A stretch of 56,641 nt of DNA from an uncultured beta proteobacterium (GTDB taxonomy: Bacteria > Pseudomonadota > Gammaproteobacteria > Burkholderiales > Burkholderiaceae_C), in the NCBI GenBank assembly GCA_903930255.1, contig CAIYYA010000339.1, forward strand, positions 1 through 56,641, read 5' to 3'. The notes beneath the pieces are model-generated. The model had not been told where the DNA came from. It saw only the letters and a list, made by a program, of their open reading frames with translations, and made no database searches. Made by a program: the position numbers and the translations under genes. Numbering within the stretch: position 1 is the stretch's first letter; every line of letters starts with the position of its first letter. Shown here piece by piece: positions 8,853 through 17,265 of the stretch.

Positions 8853-10889
8853 ATGAAAGACCATTCACTCGACTTCGCTTTGTTGCAGCAACCCTTGCCG
8901 CGACTTGCTGCACGCAACCGGCGTGCCCTGCTGTGGCTGCTCGGTTTGCTGGCGTTGCTACTCGGATCGGTGCTGTTGCTGGTGTTGTACCTGAATAATT
9001 TTGAAGCTGAAGAAGAGACACGCAAGCGCGCCGCCGATGCCCAATGGCTAGAGCAAAGTGTGCAATTCCATTTTCGTCGTCTCGAAGACGATTTGCTGGT
9101 GCTGGCGCGTCAGGCCTTGCTGCAAGTCAACGCTTCAGATCCTGCCAATTCAGCAACCGAACCAACTCCCGGCGCAGGCAATGTGCAGGGTGGCTTGTTG
9201 TGGCGCGAGCCGGGTGTATTGCTGTCTCAAGGCTGGTTGGTGGCAGGCCGTGTGGCTGATCTGCGTGTGGGCCCACCCCGTTGGCAGCTCGATTGGGCAG
9301 CCCATGGCGACAACGCAAGCGCGCTGGCTCAAATGCAAACCACCACCGTTGGTTTGCGCAGAGCAGCCTACGCCGGCTTGATGCGCCAGGCAGACGGCAG
9401 CTTTTCAGATGTGATCTGGCTTGCCGTGCCATTTTTTGACCGTGGCCAATTTGCTGGCAATTACCTCGCAGCGATTTCGATGGATCGCGCCATGACGGCC
9501 TTGCTGCCGGGCTGGTTTGCTCAAAATAATCAGGTGCAACTCAAGCGTGACGATGCGATAGCCAATGCTGCTGCGCTAGCCCAAGCTGGCAATTACTCTG
9601 TGGCGTTGAACTTGCCGGGTACTGAGCTGTTGTTGCACGTGAGTGTTATCCAGAATCAGCCCGCTACGGTTCCCCGCATATTTTTCATGGTTGCCTTGCT
9701 GTTTTTGCTGGGCATGCTGCTGAGCTTGTATGTATTGCGGCGTGACATTGACAAACGCCAGCAAATACAGGCGCATTTACAAGCCGAAGTTGCTTTGCGT
9801 ACGGCCATGGAGAACTCTGTCACCACGGGTTTACGCGCCTGGGATTTGCAAGGCCAAATTTTGTATGTCAACCAGGCATTTTGCCGTTTGGTCGGATTTT
9901 CTGCGACCGAGCTGGTCGGGTGCTCTTTTCCGTTGCCTTATTGGCCACCCGATCAGGCGGATGAACTGCGCGCCATTCACCGCGACATCATTGCCCAGGG
10001 CACGCAGGATGATGGCGTTGAGGTGCAGTTTCAGCACCGTGATGGTCGTTTGATTGATGTGCTGATTCATGAGGCACCGCTGCACACAGCCAATGGTACG
10101 CAAATTGGCTGGATGAGTTCGGTGCTGGACATCAGCGAGCGCAAACGCTCCCAGCGGCTCGCTACTGTGCAGCAAGAAAAGCTCGAAGCCTCGGGGCGAC
10201 TGGTGGTAGTGGGTGAAGTGGCTTCGACGCTGGCCCACGAACTGAACCAACCCTTGGGTGCACTCAGCAGCTTTGCTGCGGGTTTGCTCAACCGCTTGCG
10301 CAGCAACAGCATTCAGCTGGATGAGTTGTTGCCGGTGGTGGAGCGTATGGCGCGCTTGGCAGAGCGTGCCGGCAGCATCATTGCTCGTGTCAACGCCTTT
10401 GCACGCCAGCGTGAACTGTCGCGCCAGCAACTCGATTTGACGGCGCTTTTGCGCCGCGTTCAGTCAGCAGAAAATCTTCAGCCGGGGGTGCAATGGGTAC
10501 TGCCTGCGCAACCGGTTTGGATTGAGGCCGACGAATTGCTGCTTGAGCACTTGATCAACAATTTACTCAGTAACGCTCTGGAGTGGGCCAGCCGCGGCAC
10601 GAGTTTGCTGGCGCAGGTGCGTGTTGAAATGCGTCTGGACAACACCCAATCGATGGCCTTGATTGCTGTTGCAGATACTGGACCTGGCGTTCCTGAAGCA
10701 GCGCAGGAGTCCATTTTTAATGCTTTTTTCAGCACCAAAGAAGGTGGCATGGGAATGGGTCTGGCAATCTGCCGCTCGATCGTCGAGGCCCATCACGGCC
10801 GAATTCAGGTTGGGCGTGATGTCGTTCTGGGCGGAGGCTCTTTCACGGTTTATCTGCCCCTGTCGAACGCTCAGAGTCTTGCCATTTAG
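8853..10889 (+). CDS. dctS: Sensor histidine kinase of C4-dicarboxylate two-component system
   Basis: 678-residue membrane sensor kinase resembling DctS of Rhodobacter. A transmembrane segment at about 24-47 is followed by a periplasmic sensor domain of roughly 220 residues and a second membrane segment near 275-295. A PAS domain (ENSVTTGLRAWDLQGQILYVNQAFC) leads to a dimerisation domain with phospho-acceptor H462 in STLAHELNQPLGAL. The ATPase domain has N-box LINNLLSNALEW, DTGPGVP and GMGMGLAICRSIVEAHHG. The start MKDHSLDFALL was preferred over an in-frame codon 66 bases upstream that lies inside the divergent gene. It pairs with the regulator gene 29 bases downstream. Confidence 0.92.
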   Translation: MKDHSLDFALLQQPLPRLAARNRRALLWLLGLLALLLGSVLLLVLYLNNFEAEEETRKRAADAQWLEQSVQFHFRRLEDDLLVLARQALLQVNASDPANSATEPTPGAGNVQGGLLWREPGVLLSQGWLVAGRVADLRVGPPRWQLDWAAHGDNASALAQMQTTTVGLRRAAYAGLMRQADGSFSDVIWLAVPFFDRGQFAGNYLAAISMDRAMTALLPGWFAQNNQVQLKRDDAIANAAALAQAGNYSVALNLPGTELLLHVSVIQNQPATVPRIFFMVALLFLLGMLLSLYVLRRDIDKRQQIQAHLQAEVALRTAMENSVTTGLRAWDLQGQILYVNQAFCRLVGFSATELVGCSFPLPYWPPDQADELRAIHRDIIAQGTQDDGVEVQFQHRDGRLIDVLIHEAPLHTANGTQIGWMSSVLDISERKRSQRLATVQQEKLEASGRLVVVGEVASTLAHELNQPLGALSSFAAGLLNRLRSNSIQLDELLPVVERMARLAERAGSIIARVNAFARQRELSRQQLDLTALLRRVQSAENLQPGVQWVLPAQPVWIEADELLLEHLINNLLSNALEWASRGTSLLAQVRVEMRLDNTQSMALIAVADTGPGVPEAAQESIFNAFFSTKEGGMGMGLAICRSIVEAHHGRIQVGRDVVLGGGSFTVYLPLSNAQSLAI

Positions 10890-10918
10890 AATTTTCAGTC
10901 AATCTGCAAGGAACTTCA

Positions 10919-11542
10919 TTGAACCGCACTGCCATTCACATCGTTGACGATGATCCGGACATTCGTGATGGCTTAGCCTGGCTGTTTGATTCGCGTGGCT
11001 ACAAAGCGTTGACCTGGATCGGTGGCAGCCAGTTTCTGGACGCAGTGCGTGTGCAAGCGCCTCTCTGGGAGCCTGCCGTGGTGTTGCTTGACGTGCGCAT
11101 GTCGCCGATGTCTGGACTGGTCACGTTTGAACAGCTCAAGGCGCTCAACTGTCCTTGGCCTGTGCTTTTTTTGACCGGTCATGGCGATGTTGGAACTGCG
11201 GTGGCAGCTGTCAAAAATGGCGCCTGGGACTTTCTGGAAAAACCTTTTCAGGACAACGAACTGGTTGATCGGGTTGAACAGGCGCTTTCAGCGGCGAGCG
11301 CCGCAATTGACCAAAACCAGGAGTCAAACCGCTTGCGTCTTGCGTTGGAGAGTTTGAGTCCGCGCGAGCGCGAAGTTCTGGATGAGTTGCTGTGCGGGCA
11401 CTACAACAAAAATATCGCTGACCACTTGGGAATCACGCCACGAACCGTGGAATTTCATCGTGCCAATATTTTTGACAAAATGGGGGTCAGTTCGGCCGTT
11501 GAGCTGGCACACAAGCTCGGCCGATTTCAAGCTAGCCCATGA
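10919..11542 (+). CDS. dctR: FixJ/NarL-type response regulator of dicarboxylate system
   Basis: 207-residue response regulator. The receiver domain has acidic pocket D10-D12, phospho-acceptor D58 in VVLLDVRMSPMSG, the LTGHGDV threonine region and lysine of LEKPF. The C-terminal LuxR/FixJ helix-turn-helix reads LSPREREVLDELLCGHYNKNIADHLGITPRTVEFHRANIF. The start is TTG at 10919, supported by AAGGAA eight bases upstream and the receiver beginning immediately. It would activate the dct transporter genes when phosphorylated by DctS. A palindromic repeat follows the stop codon. Confidence 0.92.
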   Translation: MNRTAIHIVDDDPDIRDGLAWLFDSRGYKALTWIGGSQFLDAVRVQAPLWEPAVVLLDVRMSPMSGLVTFEQLKALNCPWPVLFLTGHGDVGTAVAAVKNGAWDFLEKPFQDNELVDRVEQALSAASAAIDQNQESNRLRLALESLSPREREVLDELLCGHYNKNIADHLGITPRTVEFHRANIFDKMGVSSAVELAHKLGRFQASP

Positions 11543-11600
11543 GCATAAAAACAAGCTATGATGCCCGCCAGATAAGCGTAGGCAGCTATTATTTTTGGAG
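11541..11600. repeat. Dispersed palindromic repeat, copy B
   Basis: Degenerate copy between dctR and the phosphofructokinase gene: GAGCATAAAAACAAGCTATG on the left, core CCAGATAAGCGTAGGCAGC, then TATTATTTTT. It shares the ATAAGCGT and CAGCTAT blocks with copies A, E and F. It overlaps the dctR stop codon and ends just before the start of the next gene. Confidence 0.55.
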
Positions 11601-11605
11601 TATTT

Positions 11606-12715
11606 ATGACTAAACCTATCAAACGCATTGCCATCAACACTGGTGGCGGCGATGCACCCGGACTCAACGCAGTGATTCAATCTGTGGTGATTGCTGCGGC
11701 CAACCGGGGCTGGGAAAGCTACGGCATCCGTGATGGTTTCAACGGCATCCTGTTCCCCGAGCGTTACGCCGAAGGCGGTGTAAACCGGCTCACACGCGAC
11801 AAGGTACGTGGCATTGGTCATTTGGGTGGCACCATTCTGGGCACAACAAATAAGGGCAACCCGTTGCATTTTCCGATCAAAATGCCCGATGGCAGCACGC
11901 GCGAAATTGATCGCTCCGACGAAATCCTCACCTACTTTGCAACCCATGAGATTGATGCGCTCGTGTCAATTGGCGGCGATGGCTCGCTCACCATTGCCGA
12001 GGCGCTGCACCGCAAGGGCTTGCGTGTTGTGGGTGTTCCAAAAACCATCGACAACGACCTGGATCAAACTTATACGACGTTCGGCTTTGATACGGCCGTG
12101 GGTTTCGCCACCGAATGCCTGGACCGCCTGCACAGCACCGCCGAGAGCCATCAGCGCGTGATGGTGGTTGAAGTCATGGGACGCTACGCCGGCTGGATTG
12201 CCCTGCATGCGGGCATTGCGGGCAATGCTCACGCTATTTTGATGCCTGAAATCCCGTTCAACCTGGAAGACGTTGCCGCCAAAATTCGTGCCCGAGATTC
12301 CGAAGGACGACTCTATTCCATCGTGTTGGTGGCCGAAGGTGCGCAAGCTTCAGATGGCCAACGCGAATTGCTGGCGCCTGCCGAGGTGGGGCATGCCGAG
12401 CGCTTGGGTGGCATTGGTGAGCGCATTGCCCGTGATCTGGCGGAGCGCACAGGCAAAGACACGCGGGTCGTGGTGCTGGGTCATTTGTTGCGCGGTGGCA
12501 GCCCGACCGCCTTTGACCGTTTGTCGGCTTTGCGCTTTGGTGCAGCCGCCGTGCGGGCGCTGGATGAAGGTCACAGCGGCATCATGGTGGCACTCGGCTT
12601 GACTGGGGTCAACCATGTTGCGCTTGCTGAAGTCGCTGGGCGCATGAAGGCGGTTCCTCTCGAATGCGATACGGTGCAAACCGGTCGCGATCTGGGGATT
12701 TGCTTTGGTGGGTGA
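11606..12715 (+). CDS. 6-phosphofructokinase, atypical donor-site pattern
   Basis: 369-residue cytosolic PFK that phosphorylates fructose 6-phosphate to the 1,6-bisphosphate. Motifs are NTGGGDAPGLNAVI, GGDGS at 123-127, PKTIDNDLD at 145-153 with the catalytic aspartate, and MGRYAGWIA. Glycine in GGDGS is the ATP-type residue, whereas lysine in PKTIDND is typical of pyrophosphate-dependent enzymes. This mixed pattern is known from group III PFKs, so the phosphoryl donor (ATP or PPi) is open. Length is slightly above the E. coli enzyme (320). It lies 9 bases upstream of a thioredoxin-like gene. Confidence 0.92.
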   Translation: MTKPIKRIAINTGGGDAPGLNAVIQSVVIAAANRGWESYGIRDGFNGILFPERYAEGGVNRLTRDKVRGIGHLGGTILGTTNKGNPLHFPIKMPDGSTREIDRSDEILTYFATHEIDALVSIGGDGSLTIAEALHRKGLRVVGVPKTIDNDLDQTYTTFGFDTAVGFATECLDRLHSTAESHQRVMVVEVMGRYAGWIALHAGIAGNAHAILMPEIPFNLEDVAAKIRARDSEGRLYSIVLVAEGAQASDGQRELLAPAEVGHAERLGGIGERIARDLAERTGKDTRVVVLGHLLRGGSPTAFDRLSALRFGAAAVRALDEGHSGIMVALGLTGVNHVALAEVAGRMKAVPLECDTVQTGRDLGICFGG

Positions 12716-12724
12716 TTCCGCTAT

Positions 12725-13126
12725 TTGGGCGATCTTTCTGTCGTGCAGGTGCTGAGTTCAACTGCGCCCAACCCCGTTTTGGTGGTTTGCCTGTGCGCGC
12801 AGTGGTGCCACGTCTGCTGTGACTATCGCAGCCGCTTTGCGCAAGTGGGCGCACAAATGCAAGCGACCGATCCGCAAGTGCAGTTTCTATGGGTTGATGT
12901 TGAAGATGAGGCAGATTTGCTCCATCCGCTGGACGTTGAAGATTTTCCAACCCTGCTGATTGCTGCTGGAAATGAGCCGCGATTTTTTGGCTCGATCACA
13001 CCGCAGGCAGAAACGCTGCTGCGCATGGTTCAAATCAAGGGACTTGAGCCGGGTGTCGCGGCTTTGGCTCAGCCCGATTTGATCGCGTTGGTCGCAAGGC
13101 TTCGTGCGAAAAGCCATTCTGCTTGA
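12725..13126 (+). CDS. Thioredoxin-like protein
   Basis: 133-residue thioredoxin-fold protein with an N-terminal redox site WCHVC (residues 27-31), a WVDVEDEADLL segment corresponding to the third strand, and the cis-proline region DFPTLLI. There is no signal peptide, so it is cytoplasmic. The site CHVC differs from thioredoxin CGPC, so substrate and redox direction are unknown. The only long frame begins with TTG at 12725; internal GTG codons are alternatives and the start is uncertain. It follows the PFK gene by 9 bases and is probably co-transcribed. Confidence 0.78.
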   Translation: MGDLSVVQVLSSTAPNPVLVVCLCAQWCHVCCDYRSRFAQVGAQMQATDPQVQFLWVDVEDEADLLHPLDVEDFPTLLIAAGNEPRFFGSITPQAETLLRMVQIKGLEPGVAALAQPDLIALVARLRAKSHSA

Positions 13127-13199
13127 GCTCGTTTGTGTGGGCACTTTGACTGGTAGCTTCAGGCTTTCAACACCCGAGAATTGGGTCTGTCCCGCAAGC

Positions 13200-14129
13200 T
13201 TATGGGGTGTTGCACAAATCAGCCATTGCCGCCATTGGAATGATGGCACCCCGGTGCTGTATCACGCGCGCTGCCAGTTGATTGCCAAACTGGGCACACA
13301 CGTGCGGCATTTGACCCTTTAATCGCTGGCTCAAGTAAGCTGCAGCAAAAGAATCGCCAGCAGCCGTGGTGTCCACGACACGCTCAACAGATTGCACCGC
13401 AATACTTTGCCAGGGCTGATCGCCCGAACGCACCAAAGTTGGCTTGGCGCCACGTTTGATCACCACTTCTTGAATCGGCAAATTTTGTACTGCCTGCACA
13501 GCGGCATCCAAATTTTGCAGGCCGAACAACAACTGATGGTCATCCGCCGTGATCAGGGCTATGTTGGCGACTGCGAAAGCCCGTTCAAAGCTCGCGCGTG
13601 CGTCATCGATGCTTGACCAAAGTTTGGCGCGAAAGTTGTTGTCAAAAACCACCGTTGCGCCGCGCTGGCGCAAATTCTGGGCAAAGGCAAACAGCCGATC
13701 ACGACCGGCTGGCGGCAATATGGCCAGGCTGATGCCTGAAAAATAAAACGCATCCCATTCACTGGCACGGGCTTCAAGGGGGGTGATGGGTGTATCAAAG
13801 TAGGCGCGGGCAGCGCTTTGATCGCGCCAGAAACTGAAGGTTCGCTCACCCTGTGCATCCACCGCAATCTGGTAGAGGCCGGGCAGTTTGTCGGCAATGG
13901 TGCGCACCAAATCCAGCTGCAAACCTTCGCGCTTCCAATGCTGTAGCAAGGCGGCGCTCAAGGCATCGTCACCCAGCGCGGTGGCGTAGCAGACATCCAG
14001 AGTCTTGTCGGAGCACCTGGCCAAGTACACCGCCGTGTTGAAAGTGTCGCCACCATAACTTTGTTGCATGGCGCCCAGCGCTATGCCATTGAGTTCAAGC
14101 ATGCACTCACCCAACAAGGCGATCTTCAT
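13200..14129 (-). CDS. kdgK: 2-keto-3-deoxygluconate kinase
   Basis: 309-residue PfkB/ribokinase-family sugar kinase. It begins MKIALLGECMLELNG, has the substrate-binding SYGGDTFNTAVYLARC segment near 24-39 and the anion-hole/catalytic signature DTTAAGDSF at 253-261 with D259 as base. KdgK converts 2-keto-3-deoxygluconate plus ATP to KDPG, the last step before KDPG aldolase. Assignment rests on similarity plus position: it overlaps kdgR by 4 bases and ends the kduI-kduD-kdgR-kdgK operon. No aldolase gene (eda) is in the window. Confidence 0.9.
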   Translation of the reverse strand: MKIALLGECMLELNGIALGAMQQSYGGDTFNTAVYLARCSDKTLDVCYATALGDDALSAALLQHWKREGLQLDLVRTIADKLPGLYQIAVDAQGERTFSFWRDQSAARAYFDTPITPLEARASEWDAFYFSGISLAILPPAGRDRLFAFAQNLRQRGATVVFDNNFRAKLWSSIDDARASFERAFAVANIALITADDHQLLFGLQNLDAAVQAVQNLPIQEVVIKRGAKPTLVRSGDQPWQSIAVQSVERVVDTTAAGDSFAAAYLSQRLKGQMPHVCAQFGNQLAARVIQHRGAIIPMAAMADLCNTP

Positions 14130-14941
14130 GGGTTTTGGGGGGCTTGATCCAACGGAAATTGGGTGCAGCCTAACTGGGCTGAGATGTCGCGGCTGGCGTT
14201 TCGCAGCATGGCGATCACCTCTTGCTCGCGCGCTGGGTCGTAGCGGAAGGTTGGAAACGACACACTCATGCCGGCTATCGGGCGGTTTAGCCGGTCAAAA
14301 ATGGGCACACCGCAGCAACGGATATGGTCTTCGAATTCTTCACGGTCTTCGCCGTAACCTTGTGCCAAAACCCGTGCAACCTCTTGCTCAAACTCAGCGG
14401 CATTGGCAATGGTGCTGTCACGATAACGCTTGAACTCGGCTCCCTGCAAAATGTTGGCGCGCCGATCGGGGTGCTCCCACGCCATCAGCACCTTGCCGAT
14501 AGCCGTGCAGTAAAGAGGGGCACGCCGCCCGATCTTGGAATACATACCCAAGGCATGGTTGGAGTCGACCTTGTGCAGGTAAATGATCTCGCTGTCAATG
14601 AGCGCGCCCAAATGCACGGTTTCACCGGTTTTGTCCGAGATCATTTGCATGTGGTGTTTGGCCAAGTCCACCAGTTCGGGGTATTGCAGGGCTTTGGTGC
14701 CCAGTTCAAACACCTTCATGGTCAGGCCGTAACGTTCGCTGTCGGCGCCCTGGCGCACGTAGCCCAAGGTCATCATGGTTTGCAAAAAACGGTAGACCGT
14801 GGCTTTGGGCATGGCCAAGCGCACCGAAAGGTCTGAAATGCCGGTTTCGCTGCGCTCAGCCAGCGCTTGCAACAGACCAAAGGTTTTAAGCACTGCCGCG
14901 ACCGACTCGGGTTGCTTGGCGCCTAGAGATTCATCATCCAT
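14126..14941 (-). CDS. kdgR: IclR-family regulator of uronate catabolism
   Basis: 271-residue IclR regulator: an N-terminal winged helix (AVLKTFGLLQALAERSETGISDL...KATVYRFLQTMMTLGYV) and a C-terminal effector domain (GETVHLGALIDSEIIYLHKVDS...CTAIGKVLMA...DHIRCCGVPIFD). KdgR homologues repress hexuronate genes and respond to 2-keto-3-deoxygluconate. An upstream in-frame ATG at 14965 would add eight residues, but 14941 has GGGAAG eight bases ahead while 14965 has no ribosome site. A TGAAA-N5-TTTCA palindrome lies at 14957-14971, covering the alternative start, and suggests autoregulation. Confidence 0.88.
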   Translation of the reverse strand: MDDESLGAKQPESVAAVLKTFGLLQALAERSETGISDLSVRLAMPKATVYRFLQTMMTLGYVRQGADSERYGLTMKVFELGTKALQYPELVDLAKHHMQMISDKTGETVHLGALIDSEIIYLHKVDSNHALGMYSKIGRRAPLYCTAIGKVLMAWEHPDRRANILQGAEFKRYRDSTIANAAEFEQEVARVLAQGYGEDREEFEDHIRCCGVPIFDRLNRPIAGMSVSFPTFRYDPAREQEVIAMLRNASRDISAQLGCTQFPLDQAPQNP

Positions 14942-14956
14942 TTGTTTTGCTTCCCT

Positions 14957-14971
14957 TGAAAACATGTTTCA
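14957..14971. promoter_or_regulatory. Candidate KdgR operator upstream of kdgR
   Basis: Inverted repeat TGAAAACATGTTTCA in the 70-base gap between kduD and kdgR. It matches the general form of known KdgR boxes (TGAAA, short spacer, TTTCA). Similar sites occur at 16686 and 21357. Confidence 0.5.
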
Positions 14972-15010
14972 AATGCCATTGTGAGCGATCGGGCGCCTGA
15001 TTTGAAGGCA

Positions 15011-15772
15011 TCAGCGCGCCAGCCAGCCACCATCGACCGCCAGGGTATGGCCATTGACGTAGTTCGACGCAGCGGATGCCAAAAACACCACCGGCCCAGC
15101 CAGATCGGCGGGCAGACCCCAGCGTTTGGCAGGAATACGCTCCAGAATGGCGGCGTTGCGAACAGGGTCGGCCTGCAGCGCTGCGGTGTTGTTGGTGGCC
15201 ATATAGCCCGGGGCGATAGCGTTGACATTGATGCCATGGGTAGCCCATTCATTGGCCATGGCTCGTGTCACACCCATCACGCCACTTTTGGATGCGGTGT
15301 AAGACGGCACCCGCACCCCACCCTGAAACGACAGCATCGAGGCCACATTGATGATTTTGCCGCCCGTGCCTTGAGCGATGAACTGTCGTGCGGCTGCCTG
15401 ACCCAGAAAAAACACGGTTTTCAGATTCAGATTGACCACATCGTCCCAATCTTGCTCGGTGAAGTTGATGGCATCGGCGCGGCGAATGATGCCAGCGTTG
15501 TTCACCAAAATATCCAGTTGACCGCTCAGGCTGAGAGATTGCTCGACCAGGCTGCCCAGGTTGGCGATATCCGATAGGTCAGCGTGCAAATCCAGAAAAC
15601 GTCGCCCCAAAGACTCTACCGAGAGCCGGGTCTCATCGGGAGCACTTTGGTTCACCCCCACAATATCGGCACCGGCTTGCGCCAGCGCCAGCGCCATGCC
15701 TTGCCCCAAACCGGTGTTGCAACCGGTCACCATGGCCACGCGGCCCTGCAGTTGAAAGTTGTCAAGCGTCAT
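15011..15772 (-). CDS. kduD: 2-dehydro-3-deoxy-D-gluconate 5-dehydrogenase (SDR family)
   Basis: 253-residue classical short-chain dehydrogenase. The cofactor site is VTGCNTGLGQGMA (15-27), NNAG at 91-94, and the catalytic residues are S145, Y158 and K162 (PSYTASKSG). Sequence features such as LNLKTVFFLGQAAARQF and APGYMATNNTAAL are characteristic of KduD. KduD reduces 2,5-diketo-3-deoxygluconate (DKII) to KDG with NAD(P)H, the step after KduI in degradation of unsaturated uronates from pectin or glycosaminoglycans. It lies 11 bases after kduI. Confidence 0.92.
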   Translation of the reverse strand: MTLDNFQLQGRVAMVTGCNTGLGQGMALALAQAGADIVGVNQSAPDETRLSVESLGRRFLDLHADLSDIANLGSLVEQSLSLSGQLDILVNNAGIIRRADAINFTEQDWDDVVNLNLKTVFFLGQAAARQFIAQGTGGKIINVASMLSFQGGVRVPSYTASKSGVMGVTRAMANEWATHGINVNAIAPGYMATNNTAALQADPVRNAAILERIPAKRWGLPADLAGPVVFLASAASNYVNGHTLAVDGGWLAR

Positions 15773-15783
15773 GCAGCCTCCGG

Positions 15784-16623
15784 TTAGCGCAAGGTGGTCA
15801 TGGCCACGTGGTCCATGTCTTTGAAAACCTGGTTTTCACCGACCATGCCCCAGATGAAGGTGTAAGCCTTGGTGCCAACCCCGCTGTGGATCGACCAACT
15901 GGGGTTGATCACCGCTTCTTCATTGCGCACCACCAGATGGCGCGTTTGTGTGGGCTCGCCCATCATGTGAAACACCACCGTATCGGGGGCCATGTCAAAG
16001 TAAAAATAAACCTCCATGCGCCGATCATGGGTGTGGCAGGGCATGGTGTTCCACAGGTTGCCAGGCTCCAGCTGGGTCATGCCCATCGACAGCTGGCAGG
16101 TGCTCAGCACATCGGGAGTCATGAACTTGTAAATAGTGCGCCGGTTGCCCGACTCGGCTGCGCCCAGGGTCTCGGGCGAGGCCTGCGCCAACGTGATGAC
16201 GCGGTGCGGGTAGGCGGTGTGCGCCGGGGCGCTGTTGAGGTAAAGCTTGGCCGGCTGGGCGGCATCGACACTGAAAAACTCCAGCGCTTGGGCGCCCTGG
16301 CCGATATACAGCGCCTCACGCGAGCCTAGTGCAAAGCTTGCGCCATCAATCACCACCCTGGCGGCACCGCCAATGTTGATCAGGCCCAACTCGCGGCGTT
16401 GCAGAAAAAAGTCAGTGCCGGTGTGGCGACCCAGATCAGCCGCAAACGACACACCACCACGCACTGGCATGATGCCACCCACAATGATGCGGTCAATCTG
16501 GCTGTAAGTCAGCGTGACCTGGTCGGCCACAAACAGGTCTTGCACCAGAAAGTGACGGCGCAGACCTTCGGTGTCGAGGCTGCGCATGTGCTCACTGTGG
16601 ACGGGCTGGCGAATTTGCATCAT
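15784..16623 (-). CDS. kduI: 5-dehydro-4-deoxy-D-glucuronate isomerase
   Basis: 279-residue cupin-fold isomerase converting 5-keto-4-deoxyuronate (DKI) to 2,5-diketo-3-deoxygluconate. Conserved segments include [36 protein letters not shown] and the zinc motif [17 protein letters not shown] with H197, H199 and E204, with a fourth ligand histidine in [10 protein letters not shown]. Length matches E. coli KduI (278). It is first of the leftward kduI-kduD-kdgR-kdgK operon and divergent from kdgF across 179 bases containing a candidate KdgR site. Confidence 0.95.
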   Translation of the reverse strand: MMQIRQPVHSEHMRSLDTEGLRRHFLVQDLFVADQVTLTYSQIDRIIVGGIMPVRGGVSFAADLGRHTGTDFFLQRRELGLINIGGAARVVIDGASFALGSREALYIGQGAQALEFFSVDAAQPAKLYLNSAPAHTAYPHRVITLAQASPETLGAAESGNRRTIYKFMTPDVLSTCQLSMGMTQLEPGNLWNTMPCHTHDRRMEVYFYFDMAPDTVVFHMMGEPTQTRHLVVRNEEAVINPSWSIHSGVGTKAYTFIWGMVGENQVFKDMDHVAMTTLR

Positions 16624-16685
16624 GACTCCAAATGGTAAAGGTTGGCAAGCTGTTCAAGAGATTTGAAATGCCGCTGATTTGTTAT

Positions 16686-16700
16686 TGAACCGATGTTTCA
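16686..16700. promoter_or_regulatory. Candidate KdgR operator between kduI and kdgF
   Basis: TGAACCGATGTTTCA, an inverted repeat of TGAA and TTCA arms like the one upstream of kdgR. It overlaps the -35 region of the kdgF promoter candidate and could control both divergent units. Confidence 0.45.
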
Positions 16701-16723
16701 AAAAAATTGTTAAATGCTATAGT
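16696..16723 (+). promoter_or_regulatory. Candidate kdgF promoter
   Basis: TTTCAA, a 16-base spacer and TATAGT about 80 bases before kdgF. The -35 box shares its bases with the right arm of the candidate KdgR site, so bound repressor would block polymerase. Confidence 0.4.
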
Positions 16724-16802
16724 AGCACCAAAACTGGGGCTTGCTCGCAATCGGGGCAGATTTCCAGGCTCCTTCGGAATCCACCGCAATGCAAGGTGAT
16801 AC

Positions 16803-17138
16803 ATGAACTTTTTTGAAGATAGCGCGACCGCCTGGACTGATTTGGGCGCTGGCTTGCGGCGCAAGATCGTCGGCCATACGCCGCAACTGATGTCGGTGCT
16901 GATGCAGTTTGACAAAGGCGCTGTGGGCACGCCGCACGCACACGAGGTGCATGACCAGATTGCCTATGTGATCGCCGGCCGTTTTGAAGTGAATATCAAC
17001 GGCGAGCTGCGCATTCTGCAAACAGGCGATGCTTTCATTGCGCCTCACCATACGCTGCACGGTGTGGTTGCGCTGGAATCCAACAGCATGCTGTTGGACC
17101 AGTTTTCGCCAAGGCGCGACGATTTTCTGTCTGCATAA
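16803..17138 (+). CDS. kdgF: KdgF-type cupin, unsaturated uronate processing
   Basis: 111-residue single-domain cupin. The cluster H45, H47, Q52 (TPHAHEVHDQIAYVIAG) and the later H86 (APHHTLHGVV) match the metal ligands described for KdgF, which opens 4,5-unsaturated galacturonate or mannuronate to the linear DKI form used by KduI. The start MNFFEDSATAW and the DLGAGLRRKIVG segment also fit that family. The gene is alone on the plus strand, divergent from kduI and convergent with uxuA, from which it is separated by a palindromic repeat. Confidence 0.88.
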   Translation: MNFFEDSATAWTDLGAGLRRKIVGHTPQLMSVLMQFDKGAVGTPHAHEVHDQIAYVIAGRFEVNINGELRILQTGDAFIAPHHTLHGVVALESNSMLLDQFSPRRDDFLSA

Positions 17139-17170
17139 GCCAGTCAGGCGGCGGGCGTGAGGTGTCGATT

Positions 17171-17233
17171 TAAGCATCAAATTAGCCTGTAGTCCTTGCT
17201 AGTCATACGCAGACAGCTATATAAAAAATAGTA
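17171..17233. repeat. Dispersed palindromic repeat, copy C
   Basis: Diverged copy in the 127-base gap between the convergent kdgF and uxuA genes. AAGCATCAAATTAGCCTGTA on the left and CAGACAGCTATATAAAAAAT on the right flank a decayed core. It is recognised by the paired AGC...GCTAT arms and length rather than by core identity. Confidence 0.4.
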
Positions 17234-17265
17234 AAAATGGTAATCTGAGCGGTGTGAAGCGGTGC

